Positions 1-8,068 of a stretch of 64,000 nt of DNA are shown here, piece after piece; the first letter of the stretch is position 1, and every line of letters begins with the position of its first letter. The DNA is taken from assembly GCF_020171625.1 (NCBI RefSeq), contig NZ_JAIUZY010000004.1:248001-312000 (forward strand), given 5' to 3'. Below the pieces are notes generated by a model, which worked only from the letters and a program-made list of their open reading frames with translations, did not search any database and was not told the origin of the DNA. The translations under genes were made by a program, and so were the position numbers. Origin of the DNA: Salipiger bermudensis (lineage in GTDB: Bacteria > Pseudomonadota > Alphaproteobacteria > Rhodobacterales > Rhodobacteraceae).

Positions 1-107
1 CCCTCTGCCGCGAAGCCCGCGCCGCCGCTGGACAAGCCGAGCGCGACGCCCAGCGCCGTGCCTCTCAGGATCGCGGGGGTGGCTTTTTGAAAGTCTGACG
101 GCTGCAT
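1..107 (-). CDS. N-terminus of an exported protein (cut by the window edge)
   Basis: An ATG at 105-107 on the minus strand is preceded by a strong ribosome binding site (AGGGAGGG). It opens a frame that stays open to the window edge. The 35 visible residues look like a Sec signal peptide: a basic/polar start, a hydrophobic stretch rich in Gly, Ala and Leu, and a plausible cleavage site after GFA, before AEG. The mature protein lies outside the window, so no function can be given. A periplasmic binding protein or other exported enzyme is possible but not shown. Confidence 0.55.
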   Translation of the reverse strand, partial: MQPSDFQKATPAILRGTALGVALGLSSGGAGFAAE

Positions 108-451
108 CGTTCCCTCCCTTGCCTGACATCGTCCGGGTGGACGGAGGCACCTCGCCTCAAGGTGAAACAACCGACATCAGGTCTCCTATAGGTTTAACTC
201 CACGCCGACCATCCTGTCGACGGCCAAAGTTGACGAAGCGTCACTTTCCCAACAGCTGTGGCGCCCTTGCCGGCGCGCGGCCCTCCGGCGCAAGGGTCGA
301 TGCGATCTGCTGAGCCATCGCGTTCTGCAGTGCCACCAGAAAGGCGCGCCGTGGTGTGATGGAGACAGCGCAACGCAGCCGAACCCGACCATCACCGCCC
401 GCTCTGGAGACGAAGGCCTGCCCCCTGCCCGGCCTCTCCCCCTTGCAAACG
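108..451. other. Intergenic region, no gene recognised
   Basis: This gap lies between the truncated exported-protein gene and the terminator of the peroxiredoxin gene. It should carry the promoter of the truncated gene. The short open frames in it have no recognisable domain and look like GC-rich chance frames. I see no RNA gene or repeat here. Confidence 0.4.
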
Positions 452-479
452 AAAAAGGCCCCGCCAAACCGGCGGGGCC
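452..479 (-). terminator. Intrinsic terminator of the peroxiredoxin gene
   Basis: A perfect 9-bp stem (GGCCCCGCC / GGCGGGGCC) with a 5-nt loop is followed on the minus strand by TTTTTCGTTT. It lies 25 bases beyond the peroxiredoxin stop codon, the expected place and orientation. Confidence 0.85.
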
Positions 480-504
480 TCTCGCACTTCAAGCTGTGCC
501 GCGC

Positions 505-1050
<546 letters not shown>

Positions 1051-1620
1051 GTCTCTCTCCATTGAGGATCGGGCGGGATTGGGGAGGTCCGCCGCGGGGA
1101 AAATGAGGGGACGCCGCCCGCCCAACACGGCCTGATCGGCGCGCACGGGACGGGCGGCACATATGTCCGTGCGCTCACTGGTCGCCCGCGCGTCCGAGGT
1201 CAACCTCCCGAAGCGGTTTCTCGCCGCCTGCCGTTTCGCGATGCGGAAAAAATGTCGCCATGCGCGTCGGTTCAGCAGGTTTGCGACGCAATGGCGCAGC
1301 GCGGAGGCGCGACCGGGTCCGCCCCTCCGGGCCACCGCCGAGACGGCGCGGCACAGCCCGATGCGGCAGACACGGGAATCGGTCGGCGCAAAGCGTGTTT
1401 CCGCCTTCGAGTCGCGCTGGCGCCGCGCGCGCTCGCCTGTCGCGATCCGGGAAAGGACCCCAGCCGGTGACGTGGACTGTCCGCGCATCTCGATCAGCAA
1501 TTCCCATTCTGCGCCGCCGGGCTACCTGTGGGGTCAGAACAGCCTCGCCTCGCCGACGCGCGACCGGGCACAGACCTGCGGGCCGCTCGCGGCCCGCCAG
1601 AGATCGAAAGAGCCGTACAG
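1051..1620. other. Long divergent intergenic region
   Basis: About 570 bases separate the divergent peroxiredoxin and formate/nitrite-channel genes. The region must hold both promoters, but I see no clear sigma-70 hexamers, operator palindrome or RNA structure. Several open frames cross it on both strands. They are rich in Arg, Pro and Ala without any domain, so I treat them as chance frames. Confidence 0.4.
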
Positions 1621-2454
1621 ATGCCCAGAACCGCCCCGCGCGAAGAACCCCTCAACACGTCCGAGGAGGAAAAGCAGGATATTGCCGAAAATCAGGGCCT
1701 CAGCGCCGTCTCGGTCTATGGCATCGTACACGAGGAGGGCGTGGACGAGCTTGAGCGCCCGCTCTCCTCTCTCTGGTGGTCGGGGGTGGCCGCGGGGCTC
1801 GGGATCACCTCTTCGGTGATCGCCGAGGGTGTGCTGCACACCACGTTCGAAGGCCACCCCTATCAGGCCGCCATCGAGAACCTCGGCTACACCGTGGGCT
1901 TCGTGCTGGTGATCCTCGGGCGGCTTCAGCTCTTTACCGAGAACACGCTCACCGCGATCCTGCCGCTGCTCGTGCAGCGCACGCCGCGAAGGCTCTGGTG
2001 CACGGCGCGGCTCTGGTCGGTGATTCTGCTGGCAAATTTCGTCGGCACTTTCCTCGCCAGCGCCTTCGCGGTCTGGGGGAGCCCGATTCCGCCGGAGAAC
2101 GTCGAGGGCATGATCGCGATTTCGCGCCACTTTGCCGAACACACCCCGGGGGAGGCGTTCTGGCTTGGCGTGCCCGCGGGATTCTACATCGCCGCCATCG
2201 TCTGGATGATGCCCTCGGCGCGGGGCGCGTCGGTGCTGGTCATCGTGATGTTCACCTACCTGATCGCGATGGGCGGTTTCACCCACGTGATCGCGGGCTC
2301 CGCCGAGATGTTCCTTCTGCTGCTGAGCGGCGAGGTCGGCGCGCTGAACGTGGCCTCCCTGCTCGGCGCGACCCTGATGGGCAATATCCTCGGTGGGACC
2401 GGCCTCTTCGCGCTGCTGGCCTACGGACAGGTGGCGCAGGAGATCGAACGCTGA
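1621..2454 (+). CDS. Formate/nitrite transporter (FNT) family channel
   Basis: A 277-residue inner-membrane protein with about six hydrophobic segments, resembling FocA/NirC pentameric channels that pass small monovalent anions such as formate or nitrite. Family-like stretches include the LGRLQLFTENT segment after the second hydrophobic region and a C-terminal GNILGGTGLFALL segment. An acidic N-terminal extension of about 45 residues precedes the first membrane segment, as in the YfdC-like branch rather than FocA itself. The ATG at 1621 has only a weak ribosome binding site. No formate or nitrite enzyme lies beside it, so the substrate is open. Confidence 0.8.
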   Translation: MPRTAPREEPLNTSEEEKQDIAENQGLSAVSVYGIVHEEGVDELERPLSSLWWSGVAAGLGITSSVIAEGVLHTTFEGHPYQAAIENLGYTVGFVLVILGRLQLFTENTLTAILPLLVQRTPRRLWCTARLWSVILLANFVGTFLASAFAVWGSPIPPENVEGMIAISRHFAEHTPGEAFWLGVPAGFYIAAIVWMMPSARGASVLVIVMFTYLIAMGGFTHVIAGSAEMFLLLLSGEVGALNVASLLGATLMGNILGGTGLFALLAYGQVAQEIER

Positions 2455-2480
2455 TCTCCAGGGCGGGATTTGCCGACAGC

Positions 2481-2514
2481 CGGGCGGGGCGCGACACAAG
2501 CGGCGCCCCGCCCG
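2481..2514. terminator. Strong hairpin between convergent genes
   Basis: A perfect 12-bp GC-rich inverted repeat (CGGGCGGGGCGC and its complement) with a 10-nt spacer lies 26 bases after the FNT stop codon. It sits before the convergent HAD gene end. There is no clear T-run on either side, so this may be a Rho-assisted or bidirectional stop, or only an mRNA 3-prime stabiliser. Confidence 0.45.
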
Positions 2515-2693
2515 CCCGGGCGCAGCCCAGCATTGATCGTGGCGGAGGGGCATCCGAGCCCGGCGCCGAACCGGGCGGCGTGCGCACCTGCTCGGACGGA
2601 CCAAGCTGAGAGTTCTTCTCTCCGTCACACGCGACGCGGCGCGTAAGCCCGCCGCCCCCCCAAGACGCCGAGGGACATGCGCGCGCGGTGGGC

Positions 2694-3590
2694 TCAGGTG
2701 CTTTGCACCAGCCAGTCGGGTTGCAGACCGCTCGCCTCTATGAAGGGCGCCGGTGACAGACCGCGGAACAGACCGTGCTCCTGGATCAGGATGGTCCCGA
2801 GCCCGGCAGCCGCGCCGCCGAGGACATCCGTATGCAGGGTGTCTCCGACCATCGCGATGCGGTGCGGCGAGATGCCGGGCAACCGTCGCAGCGCCTCGTC
2901 GAAGGCGTTGCCGAACGGCTTGCCGAACATGGGCATGGTGGCGCCGGTGCTTGCCGCGAGGGTCTGGGCGTACCAGCCGGGTTCCAGCGACAGGCCGTCC
3001 TCGCGCGGGGCCACGAGGTCCGGATTGGCGACGATGACCGGGCGCATCTGGAACTGCAGCGCGCGCTCGAGGCGCGCGTTGTCCGCGTCGCTCCAGCGGG
3101 CGGTCGACAGGAACAGGAAGGCCGCGGCAGAGATCAGAAGCTCCGGCTGGGTGTGGAGATCCGCGATGTAATGCCCGGCGGGCGCGTCGGAGAGATCATC
3201 CCCATCCGCCGTGATCGCGGCCCAGACACCCTGCACCTCCGGCAGATGCGCGAAGGCCACGTCGCGGCTCGAGACGACCTCATCGAGCGTGAAGTCGAAC
3301 CCCAGACGATGGTACTTCGCCAGCACGCCCGAGCGCGTGTAGCTTGCCGCGTTGGTCAGGACGATGAGGCGCTTGCCGGCGGCGCGCAGTTGCGCGATGC
3401 GCTCGACCGCGCCGGGGATCGGCGCCTCGCCCCTGTTCAACACGCCGAACGCATCGAGGATATAGGCGTCGTAGTCGCCCATCGTGTCTTCGAGCGTCCG
3501 GCCCGTCCGCGACGTCTCGGGGAAGCTCGCCTGCGGCAGGATGGGCCGCAGGCGTTCGTAACGGGCAAAGGCTGCCTCGGTCGTGATCAT
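2694..3590 (-). CDS. HAD-superfamily class IIA hydrolase, phosphonate-operon associated
   Basis: A 298-residue HAD phosphatase-like protein resembling the TIGR01459 (NagD-related) group. Motif I is DAFGVL with nucleophile Asp46. Motif II is the TN of VLTNAAS. The late motif GDTLHTDVLGGAAAG provides the acidic metal site. The usual second motif-I Asp is replaced by Phe48, so phosphatase chemistry cannot be assumed. It is the last gene of the phn transporter operon, 8 bp after phnE. That suggests a role on an imported phosphonate, phosphite or phosphate ester, which is inference. The start at 3590 follows directly on the upstream gene. Confidence 0.75.
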   Translation of the reverse strand: MITTEAAFARYERLRPILPQASFPETSRTGRTLEDTMGDYDAYILDAFGVLNRGEAPIPGAVERIAQLRAAGKRLIVLTNAASYTRSGVLAKYHRLGFDFTLDEVVSSRDVAFAHLPEVQGVWAAITADGDDLSDAPAGHYIADLHTQPELLISAAAFLFLSTARWSDADNARLERALQFQMRPVIVANPDLVAPREDGLSLEPGWYAQTLAASTGATMPMFGKPFGNAFDEALRRLPGISPHRIAMVGDTLHTDVLGGAAAGLGTILIQEHGLFRGLSPAPFIEASGLQPDWLVQST

Positions 3591-3598
3591 GGTGTGCC

Positions 3599-4429
3599 TT
3601 ACAGGATCTTGCGTCGCAGGAAGGAGGACACCATCTCGCCGAAGATGACCAGCGCGAGGATGGTCAGCAGCACCGTGGCGACCTCGGGCCAGTTGAAGGT
3701 GTCGATCGCGCCCTGCAGGATCATCCCGATGCCGCCGGCGCCGACGAGGCCCAGCACGGTGCTTTCACGCAGGTTGATGTCCCAGCGCAGGATCGACACG
3801 GCGAAGAAGGCGGGCATGACCTGCGGCACGATGGCATAGAGCACGATCTTGAACTGCGAGGCGCCGCACGCTTCGAGCGCCTCCACCGGCTTGCGGTCGA
3901 TCTCTTCGATGGCCTCGCCCAGCAGCTTGCCGAGGAACCCGATCGAGCGGAACATGATCGCCACGATGCCCGCCACGATGCCGGGGCCGAAGATCGCCAC
4001 GAACAGCAGCGCCCAGATGATCGTGTTCACCGACCGCGACGACACGAGGATGAACCGGCCAAGCCACAGGCAGGCGCGGTTGGGCGTGGTGTTCTGCGCC
4101 GCGATGTAGGCCACCGGCAGAGACACGACGACCGCGATCATGGTGGCGAGCGTGGCAATGTTCACGGTCTGCCAGATCGCTTCGAGGATGGATGGCAGGT
4201 TCGACGGATCGGGCGGCATCATGCGCCCGAAGAGGTCGGCCATCTGCGCGGGGCTGTCCCAGACCCAGGCCCAGATCACGTCGATGCTGCCCAGCGCCCA
4301 GGCGACCACCGCGGCGGCGGCGGCAAAGCTCGCGTAGCGGATCAGGCGCTGTTTCAGCGTGAAGCGGGACCAGTCGTCGCGCCCGCTGAGCGCTTCGGAG
4401 AGGGGTTGCGTTTGAGAGAGAGTGTTCAT
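3599..4429 (-). CDS. phnE: Phosphonate-family ABC transporter permease (second copy)
   Basis: A 276-residue inner-membrane permease with about six hydrophobic segments, one half of the membrane channel for phosphonates or related phosphorus compounds. The cytoplasmic coupling region (EAA loop) is seen in EAIEEIDRKPVEALEACGAS, followed by the PQVMPAF turn typical of PhnE. It starts inside the stop of the upstream phnE (4-bp ATGA overlap), indicating translational coupling. Two non-identical PhnE proteins most likely form a heterodimer served by PhnC. Confidence 0.9.
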   Translation of the reverse strand: MNTLSQTQPLSEALSGRDDWSRFTLKQRLIRYASFAAAAAVVAWALGSIDVIWAWVWDSPAQMADLFGRMMPPDPSNLPSILEAIWQTVNIATLATMIAVVVSLPVAYIAAQNTTPNRACLWLGRFILVSSRSVNTIIWALLFVAIFGPGIVAGIVAIMFRSIGFLGKLLGEAIEEIDRKPVEALEACGASQFKIVLYAIVPQVMPAFFAVSILRWDINLRESTVLGLVGAGGIGMILQGAIDTFNWPEVATVLLTILALVIFGEMVSSFLRRKIL

Positions 4430-5232
4430 GTGATGCGCTTTCGGATGACGCCGCTCACGGCCTCGGAGACGAGGATCACGCCGACGATGACCATGGTGAT
4501 GGCGAGGGCGAAGTCGTAGTCGTAGCGACCGAACGCGTTCGCCAGCGTCGCGCCGATGCCGCCCGCACCGACAATGCCGACCACGGCAGAGGCCCGCAGG
4601 TTGCTGTCGAGCTGGTAGATGCCAAGCCCCACGAGGCGCGGCATGACCTGCGGCACCACCGCATAGACCTGCGTCGTCAGGAACCCGGCTCCGGCGGAGC
4701 GCATGGCCTCCACCTGTCCGAAGTCGATCTCCTCGATGCGTTCGGCCAGCAGCTTGGCGACGAAGCCCACAGAATAGACCACCAGCGTCAGCGCGCCCGC
4801 GAACGGGCCGAAGCCCACCGCCTTCACGAAGATGATGGCGACGATGACCGGGTGGAAGCTGCGGGCCACGATGATGATCGCGCGTCCGAGCAGGTAGATC
4901 GGCTTGGGCGCGATGTTGCCCGCCGCCATGAAGGCAAGCGGCACGGACAGGATGATGCCGCCCACTGTGGCGAGGATGGCGATCTTGAGGCTCTCCATGA
5001 AGCCGTCGAAGAGCAGCCCCGCGCGGTCGAAGCTGGGCGGAAAGGCCCCGCTGAAGATACGCTGCGCGCGGCTCAGACCGTCCGAGACGCGCGCCCAGTC
5101 GATGGGCAGCGTGGCGAGGGTGAAGACGACGTAGACCAGCGCCCCGATATAGAGCGCGTAGCGCAGCACGGGGTTGGCGATGAAGGGCGGTTTGCGCCAG
5201 CTCTCCGGAAGGGTATCGGGCGAGGTGCTCAT
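4426..5232 (-). CDS. phnE: Phosphonate-family ABC transporter permease (first copy)
   Basis: A 268-residue polytopic permease paralogous to the next gene. The EAA-type coupling loop reads ERIEEIDFGQVEAMRSAGAG and is followed by VVPQVMPR. The N-terminus has a soluble leader of about 22 residues before the first membrane segment. It overlaps phnC by 4 bp upstream and the second phnE by 4 bp downstream, so all three are translated as a coupled unit. Together with PhnD and PhnC it forms the import complex. Confidence 0.9.
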   Translation of the reverse strand: MSTSPDTLPESWRKPPFIANPVLRYALYIGALVYVVFTLATLPIDWARVSDGLSRAQRIFSGAFPPSFDRAGLLFDGFMESLKIAILATVGGIILSVPLAFMAAGNIAPKPIYLLGRAIIIVARSFHPVIVAIIFVKAVGFGPFAGALTLVVYSVGFVAKLLAERIEEIDFGQVEAMRSAGAGFLTTQVYAVVPQVMPRLVGLGIYQLDSNLRASAVVGIVGAGGIGATLANAFGRYDYDFALAITMVIVGVILVSEAVSGVIRKRIT

Positions 5233-6002
5233 GCGGCGGCCCCCGCTTCGGCGCGGTCCTGCGAGGGAACGCCGGCGTAGATCTGGTCCATCTCGTCGCG
5301 CGTCAGGGCGTCGGGCTTGTCATCGAAGATGATCCGGCCATAGCGCATCCCGACAATGCGGTCGGAGAATTCCTTGGCCTCGGTCACGTTGTGGATGTTG
5401 ATGATGACCGGCAGGTTCAGCTCGTTCGCAAGATCGCGCAGGAGCGACATGATCTGCTCCGAAGTCTTGGGGTCGAGCGAGGCGGTCGGTTCGTCGGCCA
5501 GCAGGATCTCGGGGCGCTGCATCAGCGCGCGGACCACGCCGACACGCTGGCGCTCGCCGCCAGACAGCTCGTCGGCCCGCTTGTCAGCGTAATGCGCGAT
5601 GCCGACCCGCTCCATCAGCTCGAACGCGCGGCGGATGTCGTCCTTGGGGTAGCGCCGCGACAGCGCGGCCCAGGTGGAGATGTAGCCCAGACGCCCGGCC
5701 TGCACGTTCTCCATCACCGTCAGACGGTCGATGAGGTTGAAGCCCTGAAAGACCATGCCGATGCGGCGGCGCGCCGTGCGCAGCTCGCGGCGGGACAGGG
5801 TGGTGAATTCGGTGCCGTTGAGCACGACGGAGCCCGACGTCGGCTCCACAAGGCGATTGATGCAGCGCAGCAGGGTGGATTTGCCCGCGCCGGAGGAGCC
5901 GATCACGGAGGTGAGTTGTTCGCCCTCGACGGTCAGGTTCAGCTCTTTCAGAACCGGATCGCCGGCTCCGTAGCGCTTGGTCAGGTTGGTGATCTTCAGC
6001 AT
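5229..6002 (-). CDS. phnC: Phosphonate-family ABC transporter ATP-binding protein
   Basis: A 257-residue ABC ATPase powering uptake. Walker A is GSSGAGKST at residues 35-43. The signature LSGGERQRV is near residue 145 and is followed by Walker B ILLADEPTASLD. The C-terminal part has the switch-His-containing region INIHNV typical of PhnC. The gene follows phnD after a 107-bp gap holding a hairpin and overlaps phnE. No C-P lyase (phnG-M) or phosphonatase gene is in the window. Confidence 0.92.
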   Translation of the reverse strand: MLKITNLTKRYGAGDPVLKELNLTVEGEQLTSVIGSSGAGKSTLLRCINRLVEPTSGSVVLNGTEFTTLSRRELRTARRRIGMVFQGFNLIDRLTVMENVQAGRLGYISTWAALSRRYPKDDIRRAFELMERVGIAHYADKRADELSGGERQRVGVVRALMQRPEILLADEPTASLDPKTSEQIMSLLRDLANELNLPVIINIHNVTEAKEFSDRIVGMRYGRIIFDDKPDALTRDEMDQIYAGVPSQDRAEAGAAA

Positions 6003-6030
6003 GGGGGCCTCTTGGGAATGGCGCGGCCAG

Positions 6031-6055
6031 CGCCCTGACCATCGCGGTCAGGGCG
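6031..6055 (-). promoter_or_regulatory. Intercistronic hairpin between phnD and phnC
   Basis: A perfect 10-bp inverted repeat (CGCCCTGACC / GGTCAGGGCG, loop ATCGC) lies in the only sizeable gap of the operon. Such hairpins after a binding-protein gene often protect the upstream mRNA or reduce read-through, giving more binding protein than transporter. No T-run follows, so full termination is unlikely. Function is inferred from position. Confidence 0.6.
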
Positions 6056-6109
6056 GTGTATTGAACCCGGCGCGCACGAGGCGCACCGGGCTGGCGATGT
6101 CGGAGGGGA

Positions 6110-7090
6110 TCAGTTCTCGGCGAGACCCTGCGGGGTGTATTCCACGCCGTTGGACGCCTGGATCTGGCGGATCACCGCCCACTGATCCTTGTAGGTGATC
6201 GGGATGAACTTCGACACGCCCTCGAATTCCTCACCCAGCGCGGTGCCTGCGAAGTCGAAGGAGAAGAACGCCTCTTTCACCTTCTCGGCAAGCTCCGGGT
6301 CGAGGTTGTGCGCCATGGTGAAGGACGTGGTCGGGAACGGGTCGCTCTCCCAGATCTTGCGCACGTCGGCGGGGTCGTAGAGGCCGCGTTCGGCCATCCG
6401 GTCGACCACTTCGGACGCGACGGGGGCCGCGTCGTAGTCCCCGGCGACGACGCCCAGCATCGACTGGTCATGCGAGCCGGAATAGACGACCTCGTAGTCC
6501 TTGTCCGGTTCCACGCCCAGATCCGGGAACAACGCCCGCGGCGCCTGGTTGCCGGAGTTCGAGGTCGGCGAGGTGTGCGCCACCCGCTTCCCCGCGAGGT
6601 CGGCAACTTCCTGGATGTCGCTGTCGGCCTGCGTGAAGACCTGAAGCTTGTAGCCGAACTGGCCGTCCTCGGCGCCCATGATCGCGAACGGCACGGCGCC
6701 CGCGAGGTTCACGGCGAAGGGCGTCGGGCCGGTGGAGAAGCCCGCAACATGCAGACGGCCGGAGCGCATCGCCTCGACTTCCGCGGAGTTGGACTGCACC
6801 GCGAAGAACTGCACGTCCTTGCCGGTAACCTCGGAGAGATGCTCGATGAACGGCTCCCAGATGTCGGCATAGACCGCCGGGTCCTCCACCGGGGTATAGG
6901 CAAAGACCAGGGTGTCGGGGTTCGTGAGCTCGGCCGGATCGGTGGGCGTGTCGGCCACGAGGTCGCCGTTGGCATCGCAGTAAAGCACGTCGAGCGCGCC
7001 GCGCTCCGCGCAGTCCTGCGCATAGGCTGCGATCGTGGTGCACGACAGGATGCCCAGTGCGGTGACCGCACGGGTGATGAATTTCGTCAT
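6110..7090 (-). CDS. phnD: Phosphonate-family ABC transporter periplasmic binding protein
   Basis: A 326-residue PhnD/PtxB-type solute-binding protein. Residues 1-24 form a Sec signal peptide with likely cleavage after AYA. The ligand-binding signature of the family, a run of Thr, Ser and Asn residues in HTSPTSNSGN, is present, as is the preceding DLAGKRVAH segment. It delivers phosphonate, phosphite or a phosphate-like ligand to PhnC/PhnE; the exact ligand cannot be read from sequence. The start is fixed by GGGAGGACACC directly upstream. It is the first gene of a five-gene minus-strand operon, divergent from a two-component system. Confidence 0.9.
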   Translation of the reverse strand: MTKFITRAVTALGILSCTTIAAYAQDCAERGALDVLYCDANGDLVADTPTDPAELTNPDTLVFAYTPVEDPAVYADIWEPFIEHLSEVTGKDVQFFAVQSNSAEVEAMRSGRLHVAGFSTGPTPFAVNLAGAVPFAIMGAEDGQFGYKLQVFTQADSDIQEVADLAGKRVAHTSPTSNSGNQAPRALFPDLGVEPDKDYEVVYSGSHDQSMLGVVAGDYDAAPVASEVVDRMAERGLYDPADVRKIWESDPFPTTSFTMAHNLDPELAEKVKEAFFSFDFAGTALGEEFEGVSKFIPITYKDQWAVIRQIQASNGVEYTPQGLAEN

Positions 7091-7185
7091 GGTGTCCTCC
7101 CTTTGACAGCGAGCGGCGCTTTGCCGCCTCTCGCATCATGCAGGCAGGCTAAGGGCGGCGCGGCCACGATTGCGAGCGTCGAACA

Positions 7186-7222
7186 GTTAACGAAACCACA
7201 GAACGCCGGCTGAATTGTTAAC
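7186..7222. promoter_or_regulatory. Paired GTTAAC sites in the phnD/regulator divergent region
   Basis: Two identical palindromes GTTAAC occur at 7186-7191 and 7217-7222, 31 bp apart or about three helical turns. Both have related flanks (AACAGTTAAC, and ACTGTTAAC on the complementary strand). They lie between the divergent phnD and response-regulator starts, a sensible place for an operator. The protein that binds is unknown; the adjacent OmpR-type regulator is the first candidate. Confidence 0.35.
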
Positions 7223-7333
7223 AGTATTACAAAGCGACGCCGGGCGCTTAAAGTCGGATATGATCTGCGCTAGGGCTGGGTCCGGTCGTCGGGGAGGCGA
7301 CCGTTTGCCAGCACGTCGCAGGAGGAGCGTCAC

Positions 7334-8068
7334 ATGCAGGCCACCCGTCCGATCAACGGTTCCGAGCCGGTTATCGCCATCGTCGATGACGATCCGCAGG
7401 TGCGCGACACCCTGTCGGCGCTGATGCATGACAGCGGCTTCGCGGCGGTCAGCTGCGCCGATATCGATGCCTTTCACGCCCTGGGCGATCCGCCGCCCGT
7501 CGACCTCGCGCTGATCGACCTGCGGCTCCGGGGCGAGTCCGGGCTGACGCTGGCGATCCACCTGCGCGAGCGCCACGAGATCCCGATTGTCATGCTCACC
7601 GGCGTGGGCGACGAGATCGACAAGATCATCGGGCTGGAAACCGGCGCGGACGACTACCTGATCAAGCCCTTCAACCCGCGCGAACTGGTGGCGCGCATTC
7701 GCGCCGTGCTGCGCCGCTACGGCCATGCCTCCGCGCGGGCCTCGGCGCCCGGCAAGCGGCAGATCGCGTTCGGAGAGAAGCGGATCGACCTCGATGCACG
7801 GCGACTGATGGATGGCGCGGGCGAAGAGGTGCCGCTGACCAACGCCGAATACCGCCTGCTGGAGTTTCTCGCTCGCAACCCCGAACGGGTGGTGCCCCGG
7901 GAGGAACTGCTCGAGGCTTTGGGCGCCGACACCCAGCGCTATGTCGACCGCACCGTCGACGTGCTGATCCTGCGCCTGCGTCGCAAGATCGAGCCGGTGC
8001 CCGCAAAGCCCGTGCATCTTCAGACCCGCCGGGCCCGCGGCTACGTGTTCCATCTGGGCGCCGGATGA
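7334..8068 (+). CDS. OmpR/TorR-type response regulator
   Basis: A 244-residue transcription regulator. The receiver domain (about 12-125) has acidic pocket Asp18/Asp19, phospho-acceptor Asp62 in LALIDLRL, Thr89 and Lys111 in LIKPF. The C-terminal winged helix (about 140-240) ends in the OmpR-family RRARGYVF signature. The start is supported by AGGAGGAGCGTCAC upstream. The gene overlaps the downstream kinase by 4 bp, so the pair is a co-translated two-component system. Being divergent from phnD, it may regulate phosphonate-type uptake, but that is inferred from position only. Confidence 0.9.
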   Translation: MQATRPINGSEPVIAIVDDDPQVRDTLSALMHDSGFAAVSCADIDAFHALGDPPPVDLALIDLRLRGESGLTLAIHLRERHEIPIVMLTGVGDEIDKIIGLETGADDYLIKPFNPRELVARIRAVLRRYGHASARASAPGKRQIAFGEKRIDLDARRLMDGAGEEVPLTNAEYRLLEFLARNPERVVPREELLEALGADTQRYVDRTVDVLILRLRRKIEPVPAKPVHLQTRRARGYVFHLGAG

